Assembly (NCBI GenBank): GCA_004297725.1
Contig: SCUS01000133.1
Location: 62,001 to 126,000 of the forward strand
DNA length: 64,000 nucleotides
Direction: 5' to 3'
Source of the DNA: Myxococcaceae bacterium
Lineage (GTDB): Bacteria > Myxococcota_A > Polyangia > Polyangiales > Ga0077539
Positions within the stretch are counted from its first letter, which is position 1. Every line of letters begins with the position of its first letter. Below are positions 56,291-64,000 of the stretch, piece by piece. The notes under the pieces are model-generated. The model was not told where the DNA came from and made no database searches. It worked only from the letters and a program-made list of their open reading frames with translations. The position numbers and the translations under genes were made by a program.

Positions 56291-58480
56291 TCACCGCGGC
56301 TTCTTGCGGTGCTTGGGCACCCTCGGAGGGGCCGGAATCTCGGGCATCGGGGGCAGCGCAGGCTCCTCGTTGGGCGTGGCGCGGAAGGGCGTCGGCGGCA
56401 CCGACCAGACGCTCGCGCGGGCGCGCACCTTGGCGCGCTCCATGAACTTCGACTGCGTGCGGTTGAGGGCCTCGCCCGGCCTGGGGGAGCGCTTGCGGTA
56501 CGAGCCGTCGGAGGCCATGTCCCGGGCCTTGACGTTGTCGAGGAGCTGCGACTCGAGCAGGTCGCTGCGGATCCACTGCCGGATCTTGGCGTCCTCGATG
56601 GGGAACATCACCTCGACGCGGCGGATGAAGTTGCGGGGCATCCAGTCGGCGGAGGAGAGGTAGACCTCCGGCTCGCCGCCGTTCTCCAGCGAGAAGACGC
56701 GGGCGTGCTCGAGGAAGCGGTCGACGATGGAGATCACCCGGATGCGCTCGCTCACGCCCGGCAGCCCCGGACGGAGGCAGCACACGCCGCGGATGATCAG
56801 GTCGACGGCCACCCCCGCCTGGGAGGCCGCGTAGAGGGCCGTGATGACCTTCTCGTCGACCAGCGAGTTGAGCTTGGCGACGATGCGCGCGGGCCTCCCC
56901 TGGCGGGCGTGCTCGGCCTCCCGGGCGACGAGCTCGATGACCCGCTCGCGGAGGTTGAGCGGGGCGACCGCGAGGCGCTTCCACGACGGAGGCTCGCAGT
57001 ACCCGGTGAGGAGGTTGAAGAGCGCCGTGGCGTCCTCGCCGATCTCCGGACGCGCCGTGAAGAAGCTGAGGTCGGTGTAGAGCCGCGCGCTGATGGGGTT
57101 GTAGTTGCCCGTGGAGAGGTGGACGTAGCGCCGGAGACCAGGCACCTCGCGGCGCACGATGAGGCAGACCTTGGCGTGGGTCTTGAGCCCGAGCACGCCG
57201 TAGACGACATGCACCCCGGACTCCTCGAGGGCGCGCGCCCAGCGGATGTTGGCCTCCTCGTCGAAGCGGGCCTTGAGCTCGACGAGGGCGGTCACCTGCT
57301 TGCCGTTCTCGGCGGCGCGCGCGAGCGTGCGCACCAGCGGCGAGTTGGCCCCCGCGCGGTAGAGCGTGATCTTGATGGCCAGCACCTTCGGGTCGTCCGC
57401 GGCGCGGGCGATGAAGTCCATCACCGACTCGAAGCTCTCGTAGGGGTGGTGGAGCATCACGTCGCGCTCGCTCACGAGGGCGAAGGGGTCCTCCGCGTCG
57501 CGGAAGGGCGGCACCACCTGCGGGGTGAAGGGCTCGTCGTGGAGCTCGGGGCGGTCGTCGCCCGAGGCGATGGACATGAGGTCGCCGAGGTGGAGCGGAC
57601 CGTCCACCGCGTAGACGTCGCCCTCGTCGAGCCGCAATACATGGCGGAGTAACGCGAGGAGGCGGGGGTCGACGTCCGAGGCGACCTCCAGGCGAACGGC
57701 GTTGCCGCGGTCTCGACGCCGGAGCTCCTGCTGGATCGTGGCGAGGAGGTCGTCGGCCTCCTCCTCGTCGATCTCGAGGTCCCAGTTGCGGGTCACGCGG
57801 AAGGGCGCGACGGAGACGATCTTCCGCCCTGGGAAGAGCAGCGCCAGGTTGCGGGCGATGACGTCCTCCAGGAAGAGCCACGAGCGCCCGGAGTTGCCGA
57901 CCCCGGAGGAGACGAGCCGCGCGGAGATCTGCGGCACCTGCACGACCGCGAAGCCGATGCCCGACTCCTCGCGGTTGGACTCGAACACGATGCCGAGGTT
58001 GATCGACTTGTTCTTGAGGTGCGGAAACGGGTGCCCCGGGTCGATCACCAGGGGCGTGAGCACGGGGTAGATGTCCTGCCTGAAGTACGCCTCGATGCGG
58101 CGGGCGATCTCCGGGGTGCTCTCGCGCGCGCCAAGTTGTATCCCGGCGGCCTCGAGGGCGGGACGCACGTGGTCGCGGTAGAGGGAGTACTGGTCCATCA
58201 CGAGGCGGTGGACGCGCTCGGTGATGGCCGTGAGCTGCGCGCGGGGGTTTCGCCCGTCGGTGGTGAGCTCGACGACGTCGCCGGCGAGCTGCTGCTTCAC
58301 GCCCGCCACGCGGATCATGAAGAACTCGTCGAGGTTGGTCGCCACGATCGAGAGGAACTTTACCCGTTCGAGTAAGGGCACCCCCGGGTCGGCGGCCTCG
58401 TCGAGCACGCGCTGGTTGAACTCCAGCCAGGAGAGCTCGCGGTTGATGAAGAGCTGCGGGTCGGGGATCGAGTCGCTCAC
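56291..58480 (-). CDS. ppk1: Polyphosphate kinase
   Basis: A 729-aa PPK1 that polymerises the gamma-phosphate of ATP into polyphosphate at the membrane. Starts at GTG 58480. N domain FINRELSWLEFNQRVLDEA, then NLDEFFMIRVAGVKQQ. The phospholipase-D-like catalytic half has GLKTHAKVCLIVRRE (autophosphorylated His), HLSTGNYNPISARLYTDLSFFT, the second His in RFLEHARVF and SSADWMPRNFIRRVEVMFPI. A Pro-rich C-terminal tail follows. Full length. Confidence 0.95.
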   Translation of the reverse strand: MSDSIPDPQLFINRELSWLEFNQRVLDEAADPGVPLLERVKFLSIVATNLDEFFMIRVAGVKQQLAGDVVELTTDGRNPRAQLTAITERVHRLVMDQYSLYRDHVRPALEAAGIQLGARESTPEIARRIEAYFRQDIYPVLTPLVIDPGHPFPHLKNKSINLGIVFESNREESGIGFAVVQVPQISARLVSSGVGNSGRSWLFLEDVIARNLALLFPGRKIVSVAPFRVTRNWDLEIDEEEADDLLATIQQELRRRDRGNAVRLEVASDVDPRLLALLRHVLRLDEGDVYAVDGPLHLGDLMSIASGDDRPELHDEPFTPQVVPPFRDAEDPFALVSERDVMLHHPYESFESVMDFIARAADDPKVLAIKITLYRAGANSPLVRTLARAAENGKQVTALVELKARFDEEANIRWARALEESGVHVVYGVLGLKTHAKVCLIVRREVPGLRRYVHLSTGNYNPISARLYTDLSFFTARPEIGEDATALFNLLTGYCEPPSWKRLAVAPLNLRERVIELVAREAEHARQGRPARIVAKLNSLVDEKVITALYAASQAGVAVDLIIRGVCCLRPGLPGVSERIRVISIVDRFLEHARVFSLENGGEPEVYLSSADWMPRNFIRRVEVMFPIEDAKIRQWIRSDLLESQLLDNVKARDMASDGSYRKRSPRPGEALNRTQSKFMERAKVRARASVWSVPPTPFRATPNEEPALPPMPEIPAPPRVPKHRKKPR

Positions 58481-58541
58481 GGGTGCGGTCCAGGCGCGAA
58501 GGGAGAGGGTTGGCTGGCGGGGGAGAGGAGAGGGTCGTCGC

Positions 58542-59810
58542 TCAGCGCGAGGCGCCGAACACGATGGCGGGACCGCCGGGCGGAGCCGTCATCGGGGCGT
58601 TCTGACGGACGGGGGACGGGGTGACCGTGACGCCGAAGCCCTGCGAAGGGGCCATGCCAGGGGCGCCGAGCACCACGCCCGGGCCGCCGGGAGAGGGCGC
58701 CCAGCCGGTGGAGGGAGGCATCGAGGCTTGGGATCCCCAGGGGACTCCGACGGGCTGCGAGGGCGCGACCTGGGGCTGCGGCGTCGTCCACGAGCTGACG
58801 GCCTGGCTCGCCGCCGGAACGGCCGCGACGGCGGACGAGAGCAACGGACCGAGGATCCACCCCGACGGGAGGACGACGGCGCCAGGGGTGCTGGCGCTGA
58901 TGGGGAGCGCGGCGCTCGACGGCGCTCCCCAGCCGGTGGTGGCCGCACGAGGCGTGGTCCAGCTGGTGGCCACGGTGGGGGACTGCGGCGCCGGGCTCGG
59001 GCTACCCCAGGCGGAGGCCGGAGCCGGGGAGACGCTGGGCGTCGGGGCGACGGCGACCACCGGAGTGGGGGCGACCACCGGAGTCGGGGTGACGATCGGA
59101 GTGGGGGCGACCACCGGGGTCGGGCGAGAGCGGGAGCTGGACGACGAGCTGCGACGCGAGGAGGAGGAGCGCGTCGGTGTGCCCGACATGGGCATCATGG
59201 GCGCCACCGCGGGCTCCGCGACCGGTGCGAGCGCGACCGGGTAGGACGGCGCCTCCGGGGCGATGGGAGCGACGGCCTCGACCGGGGGAGCGTCGTTGTC
59301 GGCCATCGCGCTGCCGCCGGTGCGACTGCCCGAGGAGTGCTGCGAGGCGCTGCCCGAGACGGAGAGGAAGCCGCCGTTGCTGGCGACGCTCCAGTTGAAG
59401 GAGAGGGAGATGCGGTTGCCGGAGATGGACCCGGAGCCCGATCGCAGGGTGAAGTTCATCCGCATGTTGCGGACCGAGTCCGTGAAGGTGCAGCGCTGCC
59501 CCGAACCGACCGCGAGCCCCGAGGAGCCCGAGCGGTTGGCCGTGAGGGTGCAGTGCTCGCCGAGATCGTTGGTGACCAGGAGGCTCATGTCGGAGCGCGA
59601 TCCCTGGCTGATCTCCAGGCGCTCGCGGGTGGTGCGGTCTTCCGTGATCGCCATCGGGGAGGTCACCGCCACCGTCGTGCTCGACGTCAGCGAGAAGGTT
59701 CCTGCGAATGGCCCCGGCCCGCGGCCCTGAGCCATCGCTCCGCTGGCGAAGCCCAGGGAGGCGAGTCCGATGCACGCCTGCACCCACGTCCGTCGTCTCA
59801 TCGTTTGCAT
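58542..59810 (-). CDS. Exported protein with Pro/Thr/Val-rich low-complexity half, unknown function
   Basis: A 422-aa protein. The signal peptide ends ASGAMAQGRG. Residues about 35-170 form a beta-rich domain (FAGTFSLTSSTTVAVTSPMAI; GEHCTLTANRSGSSGLAVGSGQRCTFTDSV), with two Cys. From about 205 the chain is low complexity: SSSRRSSSSSSRSRP, then repeated TPVVAPTPIV, and a Gly/Pro/Ser/Trp tail with SWTTP, GWGAPS, GWAPSPGG. The hydrophobic WILGPLLSSAVAAVP could be a membrane-contact segment. A cell-wall-spanning or matrix role is conceivable. Start: ATG 59810, with 59801 as alternative. Confidence 0.72.
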   Translation of the reverse strand: MQTMRRRTWVQACIGLASLGFASGAMAQGRGPGPFAGTFSLTSSTTVAVTSPMAITEDRTTRERLEISQGSRSDMSLLVTNDLGEHCTLTANRSGSSGLAVGSGQRCTFTDSVRNMRMNFTLRSGSGSISGNRISLSFNWSVASNGGFLSVSGSASQHSSGSRTGGSAMADNDAPPVEAVAPIAPEAPSYPVALAPVAEPAVAPMMPMSGTPTRSSSSRRSSSSSSRSRPTPVVAPTPIVTPTPVVAPTPVVAVAPTPSVSPAPASAWGSPSPAPQSPTVATSWTTPRAATTGWGAPSSAALPISASTPGAVVLPSGWILGPLLSSAVAAVPAASQAVSSWTTPQPQVAPSQPVGVPWGSQASMPPSTGWAPSPGGPGVVLGAPGMAPSQGFGVTVTPSPVRQNAPMTAPPGGPAIVFGASR

Positions 59811-59879
59811 GGTTCCACCCCGACGCGGGAAGATCAAACGCCATTCACTGACGCGTTGCGTCGCCACACGAGGCCACCG

Positions 59880-60458
59880 CTATCGTGTCGACTCGGTGTC
59901 ATCGCCGCGGGTGTATCCGCGAAGCGTCGAGCGCACCCGCAGCCTCCCCCCGATGGAGCTCACGGTCTCGCCCAGGATCTCGATGGCGCCGACGTCCCTC
60001 GCGTACCAGGTGGTCGTCTCGATGCGCGACTGGGGCGAGCTGCGATGCACCTCGACGACCTCGCGGTAGAGCTGTCCGTTGACGGTGCGCGAGGCCTCGA
60101 TGCTGCGCACCTCGACCCTCCCGCCGCCGCTCGACTCCCACGAAGCGCCCACCCGGAGCGGCTCTCGGAGGATGTACTCGCCCTCGCGAAGCACGCCCTC
60201 GGGGCGGCGCTCGTAGCGCTCACGGCGCGAGCCGCTGCGGACGATGAACGCGTCGCCGTCGACCCCCTCGACCGCGAGCACGTTGAGCACCGTGTCGCCG
60301 CCGATGCCGGTCTCGGTGTCGTAGCTCCAGGCCATCCCGGCCCGCATCGGGAAGAAGTCCACCGCCCGGGCGGGGCCGCGAGGCGGGGCGACCACCGGGG
60401 CGGTCGCGCAGCCCAGGGCGCCGACGGCGATGAGCAGCAGGGCGCGTCGCGCGATCAT
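59880..60458 (-). CDS. Small lipoprotein, last gene of the two-component operon
   Basis: A 192-aa lipoprotein. Signal LLLIAVGALGCATAP (Cys17). The mature part is beta-rich: FFPMRAGMAWSYDTETG, VEVRSIEASRTVNGQLYREVVEVH, TTTWYARDVGAIEILGET, a layout common in exported proteins that begin PMxxGxxWxY. Its ATG at 60458 shares a base with the upstream stop (TGATG). It is the most downstream of six same-strand genes led by the Spy/ZraP-like gene and may be part of the envelope-stress output. Confidence 0.75.
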   Translation of the reverse strand: MIARRALLLIAVGALGCATAPVVAPPRGPARAVDFFPMRAGMAWSYDTETGIGGDTVLNVLAVEGVDGDAFIVRSGSRRERYERRPEGVLREGEYILREPLRVGASWESSGGGRVEVRSIEASRTVNGQLYREVVEVHRSSPQSRIETTTWYARDVGAIEILGETVSSIGGRLRVRSTLRGYTRGDDTESTR

Positions 60459-60727
60459 CAGCGGTGCCCCAGGTAATGGACCGCCAGGAAGAGCATCAGC
60501 AGCCCCGTGCAGACGAAGACCGCGTCGATCCATGGGTCGCGGTGGAAGCGCGCGGACATGGTCTCGCCCTCGAGCTTGAGCGCGGGGTCATCGCTCGCGG
60601 ACAGCGCCGCCGCCATCGCCCGGGCCTGCTGGTGATCGCCCCGGTCGAGCGCCTCGCGCATCGCCCGCACCTCCGGAGAAACAGGCTCGGCTGGGGTGGG
60701 CTCGGGTTCGGCGGCTGCTTCGCTCAT
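60458..60727 (-). CDS. Small single-span membrane protein
   Basis: An 89-aa protein. Its ATG at 60727 overlaps the kinase stop (ATGA), so it is translationally coupled to the sensor kinase. The N-terminal 60 residues are acidic and helical (AEPEPTPAEPVSPEVRAMREALDRG), with a TPR-like DHQQARAMAAALSAS; a C-terminal span follows (IDAVFVCTGLLMLFLAVHYLG). It could be tail-anchored. Coupling suggests a small accessory of the kinase; function unknown. Confidence 0.72.
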   Translation of the reverse strand: MSEAAAEPEPTPAEPVSPEVRAMREALDRGDHQQARAMAAALSASDDPALKLEGETMSARFHRDPWIDAVFVCTGLLMLFLAVHYLGHR

Positions 60728-62019
60728 CGTTGCGCGGAAGCTACACCGGGAGACGCCGCCTCGCACGCCACGGAGAAGCCCACCCTCGCTCCGCCGCCCG
60801 GCAGATTGGACGCCCAGACCGCTCCTCCATGGGAGCTCGCGATGCGCCGGACGAGCGCGAGACCGAGGCCCGCCCCGCCGCGGCGACCGGCCCCGGAGCC
60901 CCGGTAGAACGGCTCGAAGATGCGCGGAAGCTCGTCCTCGGGAATGCCCCCGCCGGGGTCGTCGACCTCGAAGCGCACGGTGTCGCCCTCGCGCCGAAGC
61001 CGCAGCGCGCGGAGCCCGCCCGCGTGTCGCTGGGCGTTGCCGATGAGGTTCACCAGCGCCGTCGTGAGGAGCGTCGCATCGCCCACGATCGGGATCGCCT
61101 CGTCCGGCGCGTCGAGCACCGCGAGGTCGACGCCCTCCTTGGTGAGCGCCCTCGTCGCGACCTCGGTGGCATCGAGGCGGACGCGCTGCATCGCCTGGAA
61201 GTCCATCCGCGAAGACGCGAGCAGGTCGCCCACGAGCGCGTCGATGCCCTCGAGCTCGTCCTCCACCTCGGCGATGGCCGACGCGCGCGCCCCGACGTCC
61301 GCCTCCTCGCTGCGCGCCGTCTCCAGCAGGAACCTCACCCTCGCCAGCGGCGAGCGCAGCTCGTGGGAGACGGTGGCGAGGAGTTCCTTCTGCGCGGCGA
61401 CCTGGGCCTCGATGCGCGCGGCCATGTCGTTGACCACCCGCGCCAGCAGGCCCAGCTCGCTGTGCCCGTGCGTCTGCAGCCTCGCCCTCCGATCGAGCCG
61501 GCCCTCCCCGATGTCGCGCACCACCTCGACCAGGTCATCGAGCGGCCGCGCCATTCTCCGCGCGATGCCGCCCGCCATCTTCCAGATCACCGCCACCACC
61601 GCGAGCAGCAGCAGCGCCGTGCGGCCCGCGCCCCAGGTCGCGTCGACATGGCAGAAGCGCGCCTCCCCGAGCGTCGCCCCTCCCGGCCCCACCACGCGGC
61701 TGCGCAGCGCGGGGTGCGCGCAGCCAGCCTCGGCCTCGCCCGCGGGCGCCCGCAGCAGCAGGGTGCGCCCGTCCCGGTCGCGCAGCTCCACCCGCAGGCG
61801 CAGCTCTCCCGCCACCGCGGACGCGAGGCCCGCGCGGGCCTCGGGCTGCTCCCAGACCTCGGCGAAGCGGGCGCCCGCGAAGCGCTCCATCCGGGTGCGC
61901 TGGGAGCGCCAGCTGCCGCGGTCGCTGAGGGCGCCGGTCACGAGGGAGGCCACGAGGCCGGTGACGGTGATCGCCGCGCCGAAGGCCACGAAGAGCCTGC
62001 GCCGCAGCTGCGACATCAT
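60724..62019 (-). CDS. Sensor histidine kinase, CpxA/RstB-like
   Basis: A 431-aa membrane kinase. Spans at about 10-30 (FVAFGAAITVTGLVASLVT) and 135-152 (TALLLLAVVAVIWKMA) enclose a periplasmic sensor region of about 100 residues with two Cys. HAMP is at about 152-205, then H box LATVSHELRSPLARVRF (phosphorylated His near 219), N box NLIGNAQRHAG, G1 DPGGGIPEDE, F FEPFYRG and G2 GGAGLGLALVRRI. Start: ATG 62019; GTG 62085 would add 22 basic residues. It follows the regulator closely. Likely responds to envelope or metal stress, from the Spy/ZraP-like gene beside it. Confidence 0.9.
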   Translation of the reverse strand: MMSQLRRRLFVAFGAAITVTGLVASLVTGALSDRGSWRSQRTRMERFAGARFAEVWEQPEARAGLASAVAGELRLRVELRDRDGRTLLLRAPAGEAEAGCAHPALRSRVVGPGGATLGEARFCHVDATWGAGRTALLLLAVVAVIWKMAGGIARRMARPLDDLVEVVRDIGEGRLDRRARLQTHGHSELGLLARVVNDMAARIEAQVAAQKELLATVSHELRSPLARVRFLLETARSEEADVGARASAIAEVEDELEGIDALVGDLLASSRMDFQAMQRVRLDATEVATRALTKEGVDLAVLDAPDEAIPIVGDATLLTTALVNLIGNAQRHAGGLRALRLRREGDTVRFEVDDPGGGIPEDELPRIFEPFYRGSGAGRRGGAGLGLALVRRIASSHGGAVWASNLPGGGARVGFSVACEAASPGVASAQR

Positions 62020-62089
62020 GAGCCACCAGACCGCGCTCCTGCGCCGCCGGGGAGGCCCGCAGCCGTCGTGGGCGCGGCCGCGCACCGCG

Positions 62090-62779
62090 CTACGCGTCCC
62101 CTTCCCGGAGGAGCACGTACCCGACGCCCCGGATGGTGCGGATCATCGTCGGAGAGCGCGGGTCGTCGCCGAGCTTCTGACGTAGGTGCGAGACGTGGAC
62201 GTCCACCGCGCGCTCGCCGATGTTGACGTCGTCGCGGCCCGCGCCTGCGAGCAGGGACTCCCGCGAGACCACCCTGCCCGCCTTGCGCGCCAGCGCCACC
62301 AGCAGGTCGAACTCCAGCCCGGTGAGCTCGACGCGGCGCTCGTCGACCTTCACCTCGCGACCGGGCACGTCGATGGTGATGCGGCCCGCGACCAGCCGAT
62401 CGGCCATCGCCTCGGGCTGGGTGCGCCGTAGCACCGCGCGCAGACGCGCCAGGAGCTCGCGCGGCGAGCAGGGCTTGGGGAGGTAGTCGTCGGCCCCGAG
62501 TTCGAGGCCCACGATGCGGTCGGTCTCGTCGCCCTTGGCGGTGAGCATGACGATGGGGACGTTGCGCTTCGCGCGGATGCGCCGGCACACCTCGAGGCCG
62601 TCCATGCCCGGCATCATCACGTCGAGGAGCACCGCGTCGACGTCCGCGCGCTCCAGCATCGCGAGGCCGCGCCCGCCGTCCGGGGCGTGGGTGACCACCA
62701 TCCCGTTCTGCGAGAGGTACTTCGCCACCAGCTCGGCGAAGCGCGCGTCGTCGTCGATGTGGAGTACGCGGATCGTCAC
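62090..62779 (-). CDS. OmpR-family response regulator, CpxR-like
   Basis: A 229-aa regulator. Receiver: VLHIDDDARFAELVAKYL, phospho-Asp in VLLDVMMPGMDGLE (about residue 52), Thr in IVMLTAKGDE, Lys in DDYLPKPCSPRELLARL. The winged-helix DNA-binding domain has VELTGLEFDLLVALARKAGRVVSRESLL, ERAVDVHVSHLRQKLGDD and IRTIRGVGYVL. All receiver residues are present. It follows the 60-aa gene by 16 bases and precedes the kinase, giving a regulator-kinase order. Confidence 0.94.
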   Translation of the reverse strand: MTIRVLHIDDDARFAELVAKYLSQNGMVVTHAPDGGRGLAMLERADVDAVLLDVMMPGMDGLEVCRRIRAKRNVPIVMLTAKGDETDRIVGLELGADDYLPKPCSPRELLARLRAVLRRTQPEAMADRLVAGRITIDVPGREVKVDERRVELTGLEFDLLVALARKAGRVVSRESLLAGAGRDDVNIGERAVDVHVSHLRQKLGDDPRSPTMIRTIRGVGYVLLREGDA

Positions 62780-62795
62780 GCTGCCTCCGCGGAGA

Positions 62796-62978
62796 CTACC
62801 AGCGCGGCGGCGGGGCGGGCGGGGCGTTGGGGTTGCGCGCCGCGTCGACGCACACCCTGGCCACGTGGCGCTCGAAGGCCTCCCGGCGGTGGCGGTGCGC
62901 GCAGAGCCCGGCGAACCCGGACCCGTAGCCCAGCACCACCCCGAGGCCCAACACCAGGATCTTCACGTTTCGTCGCAT
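62796..62978 (-). CDS. Small membrane-anchored protein, CpxR-like operon
   Basis: A 60-aa protein. AAGGAG sits seven bases before the ATG at 62978, which is strong support for so short a gene. MRRNVKILVLGLGVVLGYGSGFAG forms one N-terminal span. A His/Arg-rich stretch follows (CAHRHRREAFERHVARVC), with three Cys in all, and it ends NPNAPPAPPPRW. The His/Cys content near the membrane could bind metal. It lies between the Spy/ZraP-like gene and the response regulator. Confidence 0.72.
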   Translation of the reverse strand: MRRNVKILVLGLGVVLGYGSGFAGLCAHRHRREAFERHVARVCVDAARNPNAPPAPPPRW

Positions 62979-63007
62979 GATCGTTCTCCTTCGCGTCTCT
63001 TCCGCCG

Positions 63008-63565
63008 CTACGCCCGGTACGGGCCCTGGCCCCAGCGACCCGCGGCGCCCGTGAAGCGCTCGATGTAGTCGGCGAAGTCGCGCCGCTGCCGCTCGTCGAG
63101 CGCGTCGTGGACCTTCTGCAGCGCCTCGAACACGGCCTTCTGCGTGGCCTCGAGCGCCGCGTCCTGCTTCGCGAACGACTCGCCCATCACGCCCTCGTCG
63201 AAGCGCTCCCCGCGAAAGGCCTTCGCCGCGTCGCCCGCGGTCGCCCGCAGCGCGTCCTTCGTGGCCGCAGCCCTCGCCCGCAGCGCCTCCGCGGCCTCGA
63301 GGATCACCCGCTCCTGCCCCGGCGTCGTCACCAGCCGCTCGAAGAGCGGGCGCAGCATGAAGCGCAGCGCCGAGCCGTCGTCCCAGCGACCGCCGCCGCC
63401 CTGCTCGTGAGCGCCGCAGCGACCGCCCCCGCAGCGACCGCCCCCGCAGCGACCGCTCCCGCAGCGACCGCCGCCGCACCCATAGCCACCGTGACCGCAG
63501 CGACCGTGCCGGAGCGTGCGGATCAACCCGATCAGGCACGCGGTACCAACGATGAATCCCAACAT
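63008..63565 (-). CDS. Spy/ZraP/CpxP-like heavy-metal sensor with Gly-Arg-Cys repeats
   Basis: A 185-aa protein; GAGGAGAG precedes the ATG at 63565. An N-terminal span (LGFIVGTACLIGLIRTL) is followed by a Gly/Cys/His stretch with four GRCG units. A helical domain then runs from about 70: LRPLFERLVTTPGQERVILEAAEALRARAAATKDAL in parts, FDEGVMGESFAKQDAALEATQKAVFEAL, LDERQRRDFADYIERF, matching periplasmic metal-sensor/chaperone proteins of the Spy-CpxP-ZraP type. First gene of a six-gene run with a CpxR/CpxA-like pair, so it probably feeds back on that pair. Confidence 0.82.
   Translation of the reverse strand: MLGFIVGTACLIGLIRTLRHGRCGHGGYGCGGGRCGSGRCGGGRCGGGRCGAHEQGGGGRWDDGSALRFMLRPLFERLVTTPGQERVILEAAEALRARAAATKDALRATAGDAAKAFRGERFDEGVMGESFAKQDAALEATQKAVFEALQKVHDALDERQRRDFADYIERFTGAAGRWGQGPYRA
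63415..63474 (-). repeat. Four tandem 15-bp repeats encoding Gly-Arg-Cys-Gly units
   Basis: Units at 63415-63429, 63430-63444, 63445-63459 and 63460-63474 differ by at most two bases. They encode the Cys-spaced Gly/Arg stretch of the Spy/ZraP-like protein. The repeat is in frame, so slippage would change the number of Cys without breaking the gene. Confidence 0.9.
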
Positions 63566-63727
63566 GGTTCGACTCTCCTCGTCCGCGGGAGCGCACTGCT
63601 CTCCGCCGACGAGGAGGATGGCGACGCACTGTGAAGCTCCCCCGCGGGCGAGTGTGAAGAAGTGCAAAGCCCGCCGCGGCGTCGGGCGTAGAGTGCCTCC
63701 CCCTCATAATCCCGCCAGAGCCCAGCA

Positions 63728-64000
63728 GTGACCCGCCACGACCTCCGCGACGACCTCCGCGCCACGCTCACCCTCGCGCTCCCCGCCGTCGCGCAGTCGC
63801 TCCTGCAGACCCTCGTGTTCCTCGCGGACCGCTTCTTCCTCGGGCACCACAGCGCCGCGGCGCTCGCGGCCATGCAGGTCGCCGGTCCCCTCACCTGGAC
63901 GCTCCAGTCCGTCTTCGGCGCCTTCGGGGTCGGCACCCTCGCGGTCATCGGTCGCGCGGTGGGCGCGGGCAACCGGGGCCTGGCCTCGAGCGCCCTCTAT
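63728..64000 (+). CDS. MATE-family efflux transporter, N-terminal part
   Basis: Partial; runs off the right edge. It starts at GTG 63728. The 91 visible residues show the MATE opening: LTLALPAVAQSLLQTLVFLADRFFLGHHSAAALAAMQV in parts, then FGVGTLAVIGRAVGAGN, which matches the first two spans and the conserved RxxGAGN loop. It would export cationic drugs or metabolites with Na+ or H+. Divergent from the Spy/ZraP-like gene with 162 bases between starts. Confidence 0.85.
   Translation, partial: MTRHDLRDDLRATLTLALPAVAQSLLQTLVFLADRFFLGHHSAAALAAMQVAGPLTWTLQSVFGAFGVGTLAVIGRAVGAGNRGLASSALY

Noticed and set aside
63415..63474. 15-bp tandem repeats as regulatory iterons
   Set aside because: They are in frame inside a coding sequence and encode Gly-Arg-Cys units.

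Overview
The window is very GC-rich DNA, densely coded on both strands, with short intergenic gaps and no stretch over 300 bases without a gene. The gene content points to a myxobacterium (phylum Myxococcota), most likely of the order Polyangiales. The indicators are a Ser/Thr kinase with a C-terminal PEGA-like region, many lipoproteins with Asp/Pro/Thr linkers after the lipobox, giant Cys-rich secreted repeat proteins, a type VI secretion (T6SS) locus and a DUF3365-type haem protein. This placement is inferred from gene families; no rRNA is present to confirm it.

Layout. 1-3718 (minus) is a tight four-gene run: Fe-S oxidoreductase, DagK-like lipid kinase, MerR-type regulator and a 3-hydroxyacyl-CoA dehydrogenase cut by the window edge. 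3853-9022 (plus) carries the Ser/Thr kinase, a hypothetical protein, a flavin oxidoreductase and a lipoprotein. 9124-16354 holds disulfide-rich exported proteins: one with about 19 Stig1-like repeats, one with 11 shorter Cys-rich units behind a beta-propeller-like domain, a small Cys-rich protein and a DUF3365 lipoprotein. 16528-21933 (minus) is a T6SS spike operon: VgrG with a peptidoglycan-binding C-terminus, a 784-aa unrecognised protein, and a PAAR-like DUF4280 protein that starts at GTG in a 4-base overlap. rluA-like and lone bet genes follow. 23630-30029 (minus) is tssF-tssG-tssH with thiD directly behind. No other T6SS core gene is in the window.

30160-40657 is mostly exported or surface proteins (sulfatase-like, pectate-lyase-like, VWA, Flp-pilin-like, Rieske, alpha/beta hydrolase, several lipoproteins), plus a LegB-like nucleotide-sugar dehydratase and a histidine phosphatase. 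40684-45975 is housekeeping: hrpB, a small TTG-start gene, hflX and a DTW protein. 46087-48560 is a TPR/OmpA envelope pair. 48662-53919 is the most unusual neighbourhood: a protein with three Tudor-like repeats, a protein with a histone-H1-like basic tail translationally coupled to a SNF2 ATPase, and a tRNA-Ser(UGA) gene only 29 bases before that ATPase. 54121-58480 has rsmA, a cyclophilin and ppk1. 59880-63565 is a Cpx/Zra-like six-gene stress operon, and a MATE transporter begins at 63728.

Starts were often moved downstream of the longest open frame, using ribosome-binding sites, lipoprotein signals, stop/start overlaps or the tRNA boundary. All functional calls come from motifs read by eye; no searches were run.
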